The notes under the pieces are model-generated. The model saw only the letters and a program-made list of their open reading frames with translations. It had not been told where the DNA came from and did no database searches. A stretch of 64,000 nt of DNA from Pararge aegeria (taxonomy: Eukaryota; Arthropoda; Insecta; Lepidoptera; Nymphalidae). Below, one piece after another: positions 49,969 to 63,100 of the stretch. How positions within the stretch are numbered: position 1 is the first letter of the stretch; each line of letters opens with the position of its first letter. The translations under genes were made by a program, and so were the position numbers. The stretch covers positions 13,020,001 to 13,084,000 of the forward strand of contig NC_053184.1 of NCBI RefSeq assembly GCF_905163445.1, in the 5' to 3' direction.

Positions 49969-51152
49969 GTATGATTTCTATAAAATATACTTATCTTAAA
50001 TAATTGTATGGATTTAACAATAAAAGCAAATCACTATATTTGCAAACAAAGAGTTGTATGAAAAACCAATACCCTCTAATATGCACAATTCTATGGATAG
50101 ATTGGTAGATAAAGTGTTTGATGCACAAATTACACAGAAAATAAATGCGCAAAGGCTTCAACGATCTTCTCCAAACAACAGCCCTTGAGAATTAAGTTTG
50201 GGAAAACTGATTAGTGCAACAGGTCAACAATAATTAGTGATAAAATAAACTTCACTTTGCATACTAAAGATACATACATTTATTATTTTAAGCTTATAAT
50301 TCTTTATACAATTTCCCGAAGAAAGTTCCATTTTCCGTTATATATATAAAAATAGATATAATATTTTAAAATGGTGGCAATTTGTGTAGTGAGGGTGATT
50401 GTTGATAAAAATATATCTCTTTACATGCCCTTTAATTATCGCTAGCTCATGACCGGATACACTGTAGCTTAGTAACTATATTATATTTTAAATCAAGAAT
50501 AAATTAAACATTTAGTAGGTAATTTTACAAAACAATAAGTCTTACTTGGGATTTACAATTGTGACGTCACATAACTTATCTTGTCATACGATGTCGCCAT
50601 TTGTTGACTGCCTCCCTTCCCTTTAGCGTGTGACGTAGTTAATGGTTGGCCCCAAAGACCGATTGCCCAGTGCTAACAAAAACCAGGAGGCAAAGTTGCT
50701 TTAGTGTTAATTTAAAGATATTCATTGTTATTCCGAATTCCCAGTATTATTAGTTTTATATTAATATACCCACCATTGTGAAACATTGCAAATTGCCTGA
50801 ATACGGCGTCTGAGACGTCAGCAAAAACAGATGATCGCAAATGGCGATAGCCTTTCTGTTACTTTTGCACCTCTTATAGGAATAACTGCACTCTGGCCAA
50901 GGTATGGAACATTTACGTTTGGCTTTGATAGTCTTTTGTAATAATGGAGTAAGTAGGAGAAATATGTAAATTACTCGATTTGTATTTTGCTTGCGATTCT
51001 AATTAGGTTATCTAAACCTACCTATCTGATAAAATCATATAGTAGATGTTTAGAAATGTGATGCGTGCTATGAATCGGACCATCTGTATTTTATCATAAA
51101 ATTATTAGGATCAAAATCAAACGCCTAAAACAATGCTGGTTCTATATTACGC
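49969..51152. other. Unassigned AT-rich stretch
   Basis: No exon recognised. It contains palindromic gtgacgtcac at about 50,561-50,570 and an inverted pair tcgccatttg / caaatggcga (about 50,593 and 50,839), suggesting a diverged inverted-repeat element. Confidence 0.4.
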
Positions 51153-51434
51153 GTGTGTTACTTACCATCATATGTGCTTGCTGGCAAAAAAGAAGAAGCA
51201 GGATTTAGCGCGTCGAACTTGGTCAGTACAAAGGCAAATTGGTTTCATCAGTCGGAATGGTCATGGCTTCCGCAACTGACAGTCGAGGGGATAAAGATTG
51301 AATATTCAAATGAAGTCATAAAAAAATGGAGGGTTGTGGGTGGCGCAAATCAGTGTATTGCTTACGTATCCCAAAATCGGCAACCTTTGTACACCATCAA
51401 GGACAGAAAGCTTGTATCTCCGGTGACGTGCTAA
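51153..51434 (+). other. Unrecognised 93-codon frame
   Basis: Reads KEEAGFSASNLVSTKANWFH, then WSWLPQLTVEGIKIEYSNE and WRVVGGANQC. Composition looks protein-like, but it matches nothing I know and has no clear splice sites. It lies just upstream of a LINE fragment, so it may belong to a decayed retrotransposon. Confidence 0.25.
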
Positions 51435-51489
51435 AGCACGAGATATATGAGCTCGTGTATCTTATTATGATGGAGGAAGTTGCCTGATG

Positions 51490-51612
51490 AATAGGTGTTG
51501 GTCGCAGAAAAAAGTCCTGGCTACGTAACATTAGAAAATTACGAATGCAGCAGAATTATATCGATAAGCATTTACGAAGCTGACTGCCAACCTTGATTAG
51601 TCGGATAGGCAC
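51490..51612 (+). mobile_element. LINE C-terminal fragment (GRRKKSWLRN type)
   Basis: The frame around gtcgcagaaaaaagtcctgg encodes GRRKKSWLRNIRKLRMQQN, a motif I associate with the C-terminal end of insect LINE polyproteins. It is interrupted by stops. Confidence 0.55.
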
Positions 51613-52584
51613 CGTATGAAAAAGTGTCGGGTTGGAAAGCAGTTTTCACTATATCAAATAGTCGCAGATATAAATACAGAGACAATTCTCTTCGCGGACT
51701 TCTACATTATATCTCTTTATTGTTTTTACACCATATAATTTCGTCCTGTCCTTAATGCTGTGCCTATAAGACTCATATTACTTGAAGACCAAGAAGATTG
51801 TTGCTACGAGTATGTAGTCACAAAAAGGATGGAATCTGGCTGCGTTTTTTATGATGTGTAGTAGTAAACAAAAACTTGCTTCGCAACTATACAAAAGCTT
51901 TTCTATTGTTAAACGTGGCAGAAACTAGAAACCGCTACGTACCGTACTTACCTAGTAGCGAGATTCACAGGCAGCATCGTGAGTTTTAATTTGAATCTAC
52001 CGATATTTGCTGAAATTTTTGGCCAGTTACCAATTGCTAGATATTGTTGGACAAACAAATGTGACCTACTTTGACGTATACACGTAACGTTTAAAATTTT
52101 TATCCGCGTATTAGAACTCGCGCCAGGCAGAATTCCCGAAAAATCATCTAAATTAAGTCATTTCTTTTCAAACACTTTGAATAACACTAATTCAAAGTTG
52201 CGAGTGCTCTCCGCTTTACAGCTCAATATAGCAAATTATATAATCATGGGAAATAATTTTTGGGATTTTTCCCTTCAATTGTGTCCAAGCTTCGTGTCAC
52301 ATTTAAAAAATTGTAGTTTAGAAGAATATGTTATCTACTTAGGTTTAATTGCACACTGTAAGTAAGAATTTTAATATGAAGAAAAAGCTTTGAATACAGG
52401 AGATTTTTTGAAAACTAAAGATTCAGTTTTCGTTTGTTCTTCCTATGCTCGCTTTTGTTTTGGGTTGATCTTATATATGAAAAGTAATATCATATTTTTT
52501 TTATTTAAAATTATGGATCTCTGCAGTACCTATTCCTTTTGTCAGGCTGTAAATAGTGGTCGAAGCCTATCCAGTGGGCCCATA
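51613..52584. other. Unassigned stretch
   Basis: Two short open frames (52,177-52,365; 52,390-52,731) have no recognisable domains; the second runs into the RTE element. No exon supported. Confidence 0.45.
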
Positions 52585-52945
52585 TTATACATCATCATCA
52601 TCATCATCAACAGAAATTGTGCGTCCACTGCTGGACATAGGCCTCTTTCAAGCAGCGCCAACTTTTCCTATTGTGGGCTTTCCTCATCCAGTCGATGCCT
52701 GCCACTTTTCGGAGGTTGTCGCTCCATCTAGTTGGGGGGCGTCCGACACTCCGCTTACCGACACGCGGTCTCCACTCGAGGACCTTTCGACTCCAACGTC
52801 CATCGGTCCTCCGACAAACGTGACCAGCCTGCCACTTCAGTATGCTAACACGAAAGGCTATGTCAGTTACTTTAGTTCTTTGGCGAATCACTTCGTTACG
52901 GATCTTATCCCTCAAAGAAATACCAAGCATAGCTCTTTTCATATA
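52585..52945 (-). mobile_element. RTE LINE C-terminal end
   Basis: A minus-strand frame of about 110 codons (52607-52942) carries RAMLGISLRDKIRNEVIRQR, RTDGRWSRKVLEWRPRVG, RSVGRPPTRWSDNLRKVAG and AYVQQWT, the C-terminus of lepidopteran RTE reverse transcriptases. It ends in CAT/GATGAT repeats at 52,590. The RT core is missing. Confidence 0.9.
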
Positions 52946-53317
52946 TTACATATACATATATAATTGTAATTATACAATACTGCTATAATAGAAAAAAGTT
53001 TTAGGACATAATGATAATAATAAAAATAAGTTTATTTCATTTAACAGTTAAACAGTAAATTTAAAAATAATACAAAAAAAGGCGAACATGTGTATCACGA
53101 AACTCAAATTCGATAATACTGCTATAGTGAAAGACTGAGTCGCAGTATCTAATTACTGCGTAATTTTTTATTTAGCGTGAACCGCACGTGTAGTGTGCGT
53201 ATGAACACTAGGAAAGGAAAATGTCATACAGCCCTCCTATAATTTTATAGCTCTTGAGCGGAACCTGAACGCTATATGCAAACCTATGTACATACTGGCA
53301 CGTACCTGTAACTTTTT

Positions 53318-53545
53318 TAAGTCATGTGCGTTTTAAGTAATTAAATATCTGTCGCTTAAACACTGAAGGAGAAAATCTTAAGGAAACATGCGCGAGAGTT
53401 CTCTATATTGTTTTCAAAGGCAACCTATTCGAATTTTGCCCGCGTGGTGGACTACGGCCTAACTCCTCATTCTGGAAGGAGATAAGTGCCCTGTATTGGG
53501 CCTGTAATGTGTTGATATAATGGTGACGATGATGATGATCAAGAT
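53318..53545 (+). mobile_element. RTE/SINE 3' tail
   Basis: gtcatgtgcgttttaagtaa, then cgcgtggtggactacggcct, ending gtgacgatgatgatgatc. Confidence 0.7.
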
Positions 53546-53754
53546 GATCATGTGAATTTAAAATTTATTTTAATGTTAAGATCTTAAAATAATAATAAGT
53601 ATTTAACATTGTGAGGTATGTGCAAGTACCTACCTACATAAATTTAAATTTTTAATCTGCAAAATATATTTTTACGTATATAATATACAGGAAGGTCATT
53701 GTTCGTATTCATGCATTACCTTTACTTTGAACATTTTATGAAGTAACTTTTATT

Positions 53755-54050
53755 TCTTAAATTAAAAGCAAAAGATTGGTGGCTTTTGAAAGCCCCGGCT
53801 TTCGATATACAGCTTAAACGGATTTTCATCAAACAGCTAGGAAATCCGATCCGATTAATTCATCTTTCAAACAAAAAACACAAAATCAAAATAGGTTTAT
53901 CCGTTCAGGAAATCTGTATTTCCTCAACGATTTTCTGATTTACCACTCATACTCATACACACACTCAAACGTACACATAGACACACACACACTAACAGAC
54001 ACGTCAAACTTATAAAACCCCGTTGTTTTTACGCCGTGGGTTAAAAATCG
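53755..54050 (+). repeat. Interspersed repeat with (AC)-rich part
   Basis: ttgaaagccccggctttcg, then atagacacacacacactaac and aaaccccgttgtttttacgc; a common repeat type in Lepidoptera. Confidence 0.55.
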
Positions 54051-54354
54051 AATCAAAAACATAGGTTTGGTTGATTAGATTTGGAATAAGTATATCCACG
54101 ACCTATATAATAGGCCCTAACGCAACGTTCGGAGGCATTGGCGGTGTTTGGTGTAAAAGTGAGCATACATAGCTACGGAATAATAAATCTTCTTTTTTAT
54201 ATCGTAATTAACTTTATTACGGTTAGACAGTATCTACATTTGTTACGTTAGAATTAGAAACGAATATATTCTACTTTTAAAGGGGCTAAAAAAATCGAAA
54301 ACGTAAAAAACGCATCGGTAATCGGACGCAAAACAAATACGGTAAAACTTACCG

Positions 54355-54600
54355 AAAGCCTGGTACGGTCATGTGATGAGGCGAGATGATGACCATATGA
54401 CTAAAAGAGTTATTAATATACGGAATGGAAATAGAGGCCGTGGACGACCACCAAAAACCTGGCTACAAATAATAAAAAAATGACATTATCCGAGCAACAC
54501 AACAGAAGAGAGACAACCTCTAACGGTGTTGCGCAGGAATACTAGGACCCAAATGAATTGGTATAAAAGCCAGGAGAGAGAAGAAGAAGAAGACAGTACA
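54355..54600 (+). mobile_element. LINE C-terminal fragment (WYGHVMRR type)
   Basis: Frame WYGHVMRRDDDHMTKRVINI, then NRGRGRPPKTWL, then stops. Typical of the C-terminal end of RTE-like elements. Confidence 0.7.
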
Positions 54601-55207
54601 TTTGATATCGTTTTCCATTAGCATCGCCTTTTAGCACTGCAATTTAATTGAACTATAGGCAAAACATAAATGTAATAAAATACTAATGCAGACACCAGAT
54701 GAAATTAAAAAAGTATTATAATATTGTTTATTTCTTCAGAAATAATGATCGTTCGTTACACCGCCACCGTCACTTGTTGACGCTGTAGGGTATTCGCAAA
54801 TGCACCGATTGGTCTACCTTCTAATAATTCTAACAGAAAAGCTTAGTTTTGCTTATAGGGTTAAAACGAATCTTTTGTTCTGTAAAACTGATTAAACAAA
54901 TAAACAGCTACAATGAGTAATAGGATATGATGATAACTATAGGTATGTTAGGTTAGGTTAGTTTTGATATATTTTCTTATACGTAGTACTTTATTTTTTT
55001 ATATATTAATATTATCTTTCTTTATACCGCGATTCCTCAGGCCACTTATCTCTAATTTTAAGTTTTCGCCTTAGATCTCCGGAAGTATTTTTACATAAAA
55101 TTTGGTTGAACTGAACTTAAACTAATACAGATTATTTACAAATTCGAACATGGTATATAGGTACTTGTTAAAGTTTAAGTAATATATAAGTATGAATTAA
55201 ATTGTAG

Positions 55208-58200
55208 GTCTTAGTAAAATGGATATACGAGAACCAGCACAAGATGCAGACAATACGATGCTGCAGTTCATTGCTGAGGTACAAAGAAGTGGAGGAAACT
55301 GCACAAATAGAGCCCGAAACCATCTCAGTGCCACACACAAAGCCGACACCACAAATAACGCCAGAGTTCTCTTTCAAGGTAAAATGTTTCAATAATTCGT
55401 AACGTTTACTTAAAGGGGAACCTCGTTTAGAGCGAAAATCGCAGGAGGCACCCTCGGGTCGACGTCTCCCACTCTCCCTCCCGATGTCGTCGAGCCCTGG
55501 GGCTCTTCTCATGGCGAGCTTTCGCGCTCGCCCCACTCCCCCGGTCACGCCGTAGCAAGCCCTAAGGTGGTTAGCAGCAAGTGTCCATCCGAAAATCGAA
55601 ATCGGTTAGCGAAAATATTAGTTTCATTGAACATTCAACTATGGATCTGGGATCACGAGTGGTTGGATTCCTGGTTTCGATTCCATAGTCAGGCCAAATC
55701 TTGTGTTCTTCTGTAAAATAAACCTATGTTAGCACCAGCTTAGAGTTAGGCGTCATCAAAAGCCTAAACCAGTCCACTGCTGGACTAAAGGCCTCTCCCA
55801 GCGTGGGTTTGCCCATAATCACCACGCTCAGCAGACGGGTTGGTGACAGTTATATTCCCTTAGTCTCCTTTTACCGACACCTGCAGGAAGAGTAGTTGTG
55901 GTGACAACTGTTCTGATCTGCCGTCACAACACGGCACAGACTTAGGCAATTTACACTATTTAATAAGTAGGTTTTACTAGTTAATAAAGTAGTAGTGTAA
56001 GTACTAGTTCATACACGTGAAGCCGACAGTCCTTTGGTATTATCATTGACGTCATAATAAATGATAATCCCGCCAACCCTATGTAAGCTGTGTTTTTATC
56101 GGGCTTGAACATGTTAGCCCCCGAATGCAATCCCTCCTGCACGTCTAGCATGGGCAGGAGACAATTATCTCCCCGGGTAAAGGATACAAATTTATCTTCT
56201 CCCACAGCTTTATCAAATCTTAGAGAACTGGTGCAAAAACGGGGGTAGAGAGATAGAGAGATGGACACGTCAATTATATTTCTTGTTAGGGGATATAATT
56301 TTTATCACCTGCCCGTGCTAGCCCTGCTAGTGGTAAACTTTGACTTATGATGCAGACTAGGATAGTAGCGGGGTAACCTGTTAGGGATTTGGCAGTTATA
56401 TAACACAATTATCTCCATCGCATAGTGACTCTTGAAACTTTTAATTTGACTTGTGTGTTAGCGAACACGTTTCGGAGCTATACCTAAGATAACTGGCATC
56501 ACGGCACTGTAACTAAATTATATTAATTTCATATTTCTTTGCAGTACAGCGACCTCCAAGTTAGATTAGCAGCACCGTATCAGTTACAGCCGAAACCAGA
56601 CGCAAGTGCTTTAGGTTTTGGAAAGTATTTTACAGACCACATGCTTAAAATACACTATCACAAACAGCTGGGAGGCTGGCAGAAACCTGAAATTATACCA
56701 TTCGAACACCTCACCATACACCCAGCAGCAAAAGCTCTACATTATGCTATACAGGTATGTAAACATTTCTTTATAAAATCCGTTTCATCCATCCGTTTGC
56801 CTGTCCCCTATAATTGAAGGTCATTTGGAAAAGGTGTTGTCCCGAACTACAAAAATTAACTTTATCTGAAAATTATTATAATTTCAAGTTCTCTCTAAGG
56901 TCTTTATTTCAGTTTTCTTATCGTTATAAATATTAGCTTGACATTATACGTATGTTTGTGAACCTGGGTAGTTATTGTTATTATATTATAATCAAACCTG
57001 GTGTATTGGTTGTCACAGCGTATTTTATAAAGCGATAGCGCTACTAAATTGAATCTGCTAATTTCGTAGACCTATCCTTTGCCTAATCATCCCTGTACAA
57101 AAGGGTGACAAAACTAAATTCAATCTGTCGTATAAAGATATTGGATTAAACATTAACTTCGAACTTAGGTAAAAAAACAGCAAACAAGGATTTTTTCGAT
57201 GCTAATTTTTAATCATTTTGCAGTTATTCGAAGGTATGAAGGCGTATCGGGGAATAGATGATAAATTACGGTTGTTTCGACCAGACCTAAATATGGAAAG
57301 AATGAATTTGGCAGCTCAGAGGTCCGGTCTACCAATGTTTGACGGACAGGAATTAATAAATTGCTTAATTCGGCTTATACAAATAGACCAGGAGTGGGTT
57401 CCACACTCTGAAACTTCAACATTGTATGTACGACCTACTTTAATAGGAACTGAGGTGAGTCCAGTAGCATTCTTATAAAAATTCAAGTCATTGCATAAAA
57501 AAATACCGGTCAGTTATTAAACTTATCAATAAAGTTAAGTATTTTGATGTATCATTAAAAACCGACAAGAGGACGAATTAGTTTTTGATATTTGAATTAT
57601 TTGACAAACCGAATATATTTTTTGTTGCGGTTTTACCATCTGCATGGCGGAATCTCACTTGGCATATTCGTGATTTAACGTAAATATTGTACCGATGTTT
57701 TTTCGGAAAGCAAGCGACGGATATATATTTGTTACTGTTACACTTGTAACTTTAGTGGGGCAAAAAGGAAAACAGGAAAGAACAAAACTCATATTCGTCT
57801 TGTCAGTTTTTGAAGACACACTGAAGGACTCTCTAGTTTTTTATTCTCTCTAGTTGACAATGTGATTTACGATATGGTTCATCTAGGGATGACGTGTTTG
57901 AGACACCTAGTTATATGTGAATAAGTACATCAAATACTCGGTTAAATGTCGTTAACCCATATCGCTGTAGAAATACTTTGGCTCAAGTTAAGATCCGCCA
58001 CCATAGGCAAAGGAGTCCTTAAATATCAAAATTACATACGTTCCTAAATTATGTGTGCAAATGCGGTTAGGTGAGCGGAGAAACGAGAGGGGTTTATCGT
58101 CATCATCCCATTACCGGCCCACAACAGGTCACGGGTCCCGTCAGAATGAGAAGGGTTCAGGCCGTAGTCTACCATGTTGGCCAAGTGCGGATTGGTAGGC

Positions 58201-59715
58201 TTCACACGCCCTCGAGAACATAATGGTGAACGCTCAGGTTTCCTCACGATGTTTTCCTTCACCGTTAAAGTAGTTAACTGCTTAAATTAAAGTTTTAAAT
58301 GATAAAAACCGTTTTAATTTTGCTCGAGATGACGATTCATTAATTATCTAATAATAGATAGTATGTATACGATAATTCATTAATTCAAATTAATATGTAG
58401 GTATCTTATAAATTACGCCGTTATTTCTGAACACTGATAAACAGTGACGACTCAAAATCCTCCTTTATTTCATCAGTAAATATTTAACATGAATTTCCGC
58501 TTAATAGAAATGTTGATAATGTAGATTGTGACTTCTACATGGAGGTCATATTGTAATGTTTTGGAATTCCAGTTTAGGTTTCCTGTAATTCAGGAATGAG
58601 TATTAGAAGGAAAATAATTGCTTACTTTTCCAGAAAATTTTAATTAATATTTAGTTTTTGCAAAAACATTTTGTAAAAGACTTTTATTACTTAGGAATGA
58701 GCTGAAAACATACTTATACATTCGTAATAATTTTGGCAAACGACCTTGTTTGTGTTTGTTGAATGTTAGATAATATCGTAGAAAATACTTTGGGTAAATT
58801 CTTAAGAATTAATTTTCTTATCAAACTTATCTGGAGTTTATTTAGTTTAATATTTATTCATGAATTTAGATATGACGGCAACACCTTCCATTGAGGATAA
58901 CAAAACAAATTTTGGCACAGAATTTACAAAAGTTACGTAAATGTTAGGTAGATATTTAGTTACCAAAATCCTAAAGAGTATCTATATGTTAAGATAAGTT
59001 TCTACTAGCGCCTATCTACTTACTTTGTCATAACACAATAATGCGTGAATAAATTATACTATAATTTATACGTAGAAATCTATTTTAGAGGTTACGTAGG
59101 TAACTTTCGGTTGTAACTAAGTATTTATTTATACATAAAACTAACTACCAGTTTTGAGATTTAGGATCTTTTAAAAAAAATAGTACAATTGTTGACATTT
59201 ATAAATCCTTAAAATATTCAGTTTTCAATTTGGGATTGTATTATTTTGTAATACATAAGCCTAACATTTCCGCCGCATTGGAATCGGCAGGTGTGACAAA
59301 GTAAAATTCAAATATAAGGTTAAATATGTATTTATTTATTGTTGAACTGATAAATAACTACGTACCTACTAATATAATTGATATGATTTTTTTTTTATTA
59401 ATAATTATAGCTTATAAATTTCATCCCTTATTTATACATATTCAAAATAAAATCTATCTATTATATAAATAAAACTTACCGATCAATTTATATCACTTTG
59501 AATTATTGGTTTGAATTTTTTTTTATTGTAGCCAACATTCGGTGTGATGGAGCCCGACTCAGCCCTTATGTTCGTTATCATGAGTCCAGTAAGCGCTTAC
59601 TACAAGACCAGGGATGACGGTGCTGTCTCCATCTATGCAGATCCGAGCGTTGTGCGAGCCTTCCCGGGCGGGGTCGGTAATAGGAAAGTTGGCTCGAATT
59701 ATGGACCGACTATAG
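55208..59715 (+). CDS. BCAT: Branched-chain amino-acid aminotransferase, 5' part of gene
   Basis: PLP enzyme that transfers the amino group of Leu, Ile or Val to 2-oxoglutarate. Visible exons: 55208-55378, 56545-56754, 57224-57454 and 59532-59715, all in frame (donors gtaaaa, gtatgt, gtgagt, gtaatt). An internal ATG at 55244 gives MQTIRCCSSLLRYKE, basic and without acids for ten residues, suggesting a mitochondrial form; alternatively the exon at 49948 supplies the start. Family blocks in order: EFSFKYSDLQV; GFGKYFTDHMLKIHY; LTIHPAAKALHYAIQ; LFEGMKAYRG; STLYVRPTLIGTE (substrate-binding region); FVIMSPVSAYY; RAFPGGVGNRKVGSNYGPT, whose Lys is the expected PLP Schiff-base residue. The last exon ends in phase 1. 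The C-terminal third, with the CxxC region, is not present before the duplicated block starts at 60,178. It may lie beyond the window, or the gene may be cut. Confidence 0.93.
55379..56145. repeat. BCAT intron with a cagtccactgctggac repeat
   Basis: Bases 55,750-55,945 contain aaccagtccactgctggact, ggtttgcccataatcaccac and ctgccgtcacaacacggcac. GC-rich sequence at 55,430-55,550 supports a chance minus-strand frame. No exon. Confidence 0.6.
56146..56331. mobile_element. MITE with inverted ends (copy 2 of 2)
   Basis: Left end ctagcatgggcaggagac, right end atcacctgcccgtgctag; same family as 6,762-7,008 and about 60 bp shorter. Confidence 0.7.
57455..59531. other. Large BCAT intron
   Basis: Contains one reversed RTE/SINE tail at 58,075-58,272 (ccattaccggcccacaacag, then ttcctcacgatgttttcctt). 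The rest (58,273-59,531) is AT-rich with nothing recognised. Confidence 0.6.
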
Positions 59716-60177
59716 GTAATTAACCGCTATGCTAACAGCTGTTAGTATCTTTAAAAATATTTACAGAAGGTTTGGTTTTCCCGGGCTAAACAATAGCCCT
59801 ATATAAGATTTATGAAAAATTTGAACCGTTCATGTGCTACGCCGTAGGTAATACCTACACGTTTTTGTTGAATTGCATGGAATTCAGCAATTTATAAGTT
59901 CTTTTCCGGAATAAAAATGAAAGTGTCCTATCTCCGTCATCACGAGGCAAGATAAATGTGGAAAATTTTGGCAAGATCAGTTTAGACGAGGCGTCCACGA
60001 TTAATAAATAAAACACAGTTATCCTATACAAAAAACTAAACCCAACGTTACTCTTGCGTAAACAAGATTCAACAAAGAATAAACAAGATTGATACTCGTA
60101 TTACTTATGTTTAAAGTAAAAGTAATATTTGTTATATTGTCCGCTTTTTGGACGCCCAATGACGTCACGTTATAAAT
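59716..60177. other. BCAT intron up to the duplication edge
   Basis: Starts with the gtaatt donor of the last visible BCAT exon. Includes gacgtcacgttataaat just before the abrupt switch into the duplicated block. No exon. Confidence 0.6.
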
Positions 60178-63100
60178 CGGCCCTGTGCAAGGCGACGACC
60201 GCTCCCGCCCGCGCCTCCGTCCGATCCATTCTCCGAAATGGGCACTAAACAAAAATAACACCGCTTTTCGGGATGTGCTTTTGTTTTGGTCATAATTGAC
60301 ACTACGCGAAGGTACCTAATTCTGGAATTACTTGTGACTTGCTAAAGTTTTCCAAAATAATATAGGTATAGTTCTTCACAGTAAACCAAATATTTTTCTT
60401 CCAAATAAAAAGTGTACACGATTAAGTAAAACTTTAAATAGCCATGTAAGGTTTCTTAGCTATTAATTAAATGATAGGATATAATAAAATAAAACAATGT
60501 TACATACGTTGTCATATATATTATCATATATTATGTAGGAAAATAAAAATGTTATAAAAAAGTAGAAATCGAAAGTGCAAGGAGCGGCCACGTAGCTTTT
60601 TAGGTTGCGTTTTCGTTTACAACGTTTTGAAATCGAATCCGGCCAAGTCACGCTCTTACGATAACATTATTAGGTACCTATGTTGTTATCTATTATATTA
60701 TTTTTGAGGTCCCAATTTACCAAAGTTAGTTAAAAATTCAAATAAACTAAAATATAGACGGTGCTGTAAGTAATACTACTCTAGTAGGTACGTACCTATA
60801 ACCTACCTAATAACGGAAAATCTGAAACTTTATACGAAAGATTGAGAATAACAAAGTTGATATTCGTCTACCTGTCGCTTTATCAAGGTTTAATTTTTCA
60901 CAAATATCTTGAGGTCTACATAAATAAAAGCACGGCGTTTTACAAGCATTTCCAGGTACTGAAGTTTCAACCTTCTGAATAATTAAAATCAAAGCGATGG
61001 AAGATCGAGGCAACAAAGTAAAATTATTATTTACAAAGCCCGTGTGAAATTATTGCGAATCAAATAGACTTGCGGCTAATAGTAGGTATTTATAAAGCTG
61101 AAGTCGGCAAGAAATTCAAATAACGAAACTTCATAGAGTTGCCGGCTTATTCTCAGTAGAATGAGCATTCCGAATCTGTGCAAGAGTCACAACAAACAGA
61201 CAGAGCCAGAACTTAGTAGGACTACTTGAAATATACTGAGTTTTTAATTTATTTAATCTTTTGATATATATATACGTTAAAACACTTGATTAAAATATAT
61301 AATCTAATTTACACAAAACTGACGACTTATGGAATTACAAATTGCAAAATAACATTGCTAATTGCAACGTCGTCGCATATTTGCTGAAATCGAATCTGGT
61401 CATGCCTCGCCTTTATCGCTGTGCGCAGAATATCGACTCGGCTTAAATTAAAACTTTGAAGTATTGAGCTTTAACTACTGCGTGACGCGTGGGCAACGGG
61501 TTGTCCACTCGTCGACCACTTGCCGTATACCTACTACTAGTACAAAAATATAAGAATATTTGCTTTATTCCATACCATATCATTACATAAAGCTATAATT
61601 TCAATGCTTGAATTCCTACGTGTGGTGTTAAGTCGATATAATAGTGTGCGAAGGCCATAGATCAAAAAAACACACACAATGTTCATAGAATAGCCTGATA
61701 GTAAAACCTATTCAACCTATTGGTTTTTTGGATTGGGAATTTTTATAAAAAAATCATAGTTTAAGAGATTTTGTTTTCATTTTTCATGATTTCTTTGCTC
61801 CCCGAAAACTAGGACTGTTGCATTGAAACGCGCGTTAAGCTTGAATGAATACCTTTATTTCTTTAGTTAAAAGCAATTTAATATCACTTTATTTTTCGGT
61901 AAAGGACAAAATCGTGAGGTAACCTGCATGAGTGGGAGTTCTCCAATTCTCAAAGGCGTGTGAAGTCTACCAAGCCCTCACCCAGCGTGGTTGACTACGG
62001 CCTAAACCCTATCATTTTGAAAGGAGACCCGCACGCTGCAATGGGCCAGCGATGGGTTGATGATGATGATGATGATAGGTAGTGTACCCACACATTGAGG
62101 TATAAATATAGGTACTACTAAAGTACGCGTTGACTCGTGGCGGCGTGCACCGATACACGAATCGAACAGCCGCCGACAGCCTTCCGTTCTCCACATCCGT
62201 CGCTGATAAGACAATAGCGATTTCAATGATGTTTCCAATAGTTTTTATGTTTATATCGTACCTTTTAAACTTTGAGATGCGTGTTGTAAAGGTTTCTTAT
62301 TTTAAATAAGTTTTAATAGGAGATAACCCAAATATTTAAATCCATATTAAATAGGAATGTCTGTTCCTTTGTCCTTACTTTCCGGCCGCTATAACGAAGC
62401 AACCAATCGTCTTAATTTTTGGCATTTTTATTCTAAGTAAACAAACGCGATTTTCCAAAAACCCTAATAAAGGTCTTAAGATCATGAGCAACATCTAGTA
62501 TTGTACAAATTTAAAAAGCATATGAAATGTTTGTAACCGTCAGGGTTGAACCCGCATTCCCTAGTGCTGTGCCACGATTCTTATAATGCGAATGCCAAAA
62601 TTATTATAAAATGAGACACTTCCAAACACGAGATGATGATTTTGTATCTAATATTGTATGATTCAAACTGATTTGCAATTTGTTTAAGGTTTTTATTTCG
62701 CAATAACAACTTCTCGGGAATTATATTAGTAGTAGTAGTATTTATTTCAAGTAGGCCTAATATGTGGACTTTTGAAACGTCAATACTTTGTTGCATAAGA
62801 TTACTTAAAATCCTTCGCTGGGAGCATTTTATGGCTTATTCTTTAGACTCTACAGTTTAAAGAACACTCTAGCTTAGTTACTTCCGTCCCCAGGATACAG
62901 GCTTCCTTTGTGCGAATTTTCATCGGGATTCAATTTCAAAGAATAGTACCCATCAAATAAACAAAAAGAAACCGTTTCGCATTTATAATATTGGCACGAA
63001 TGTCCACATACCTACCTACTTAGTAGTTAGTATAAACTTTTTGTGTCAGAGCTCGTCCGGGGAAGTACCTACTGCCGCCATGTTTATATCTGCCGCCAGG

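Noticed and set aside
55168..55548. 126-codon minus-strand frame
   Set aside because: It lies opposite BCAT exon 55208-55378 and adjacent GC-rich intron sequence; no domain.
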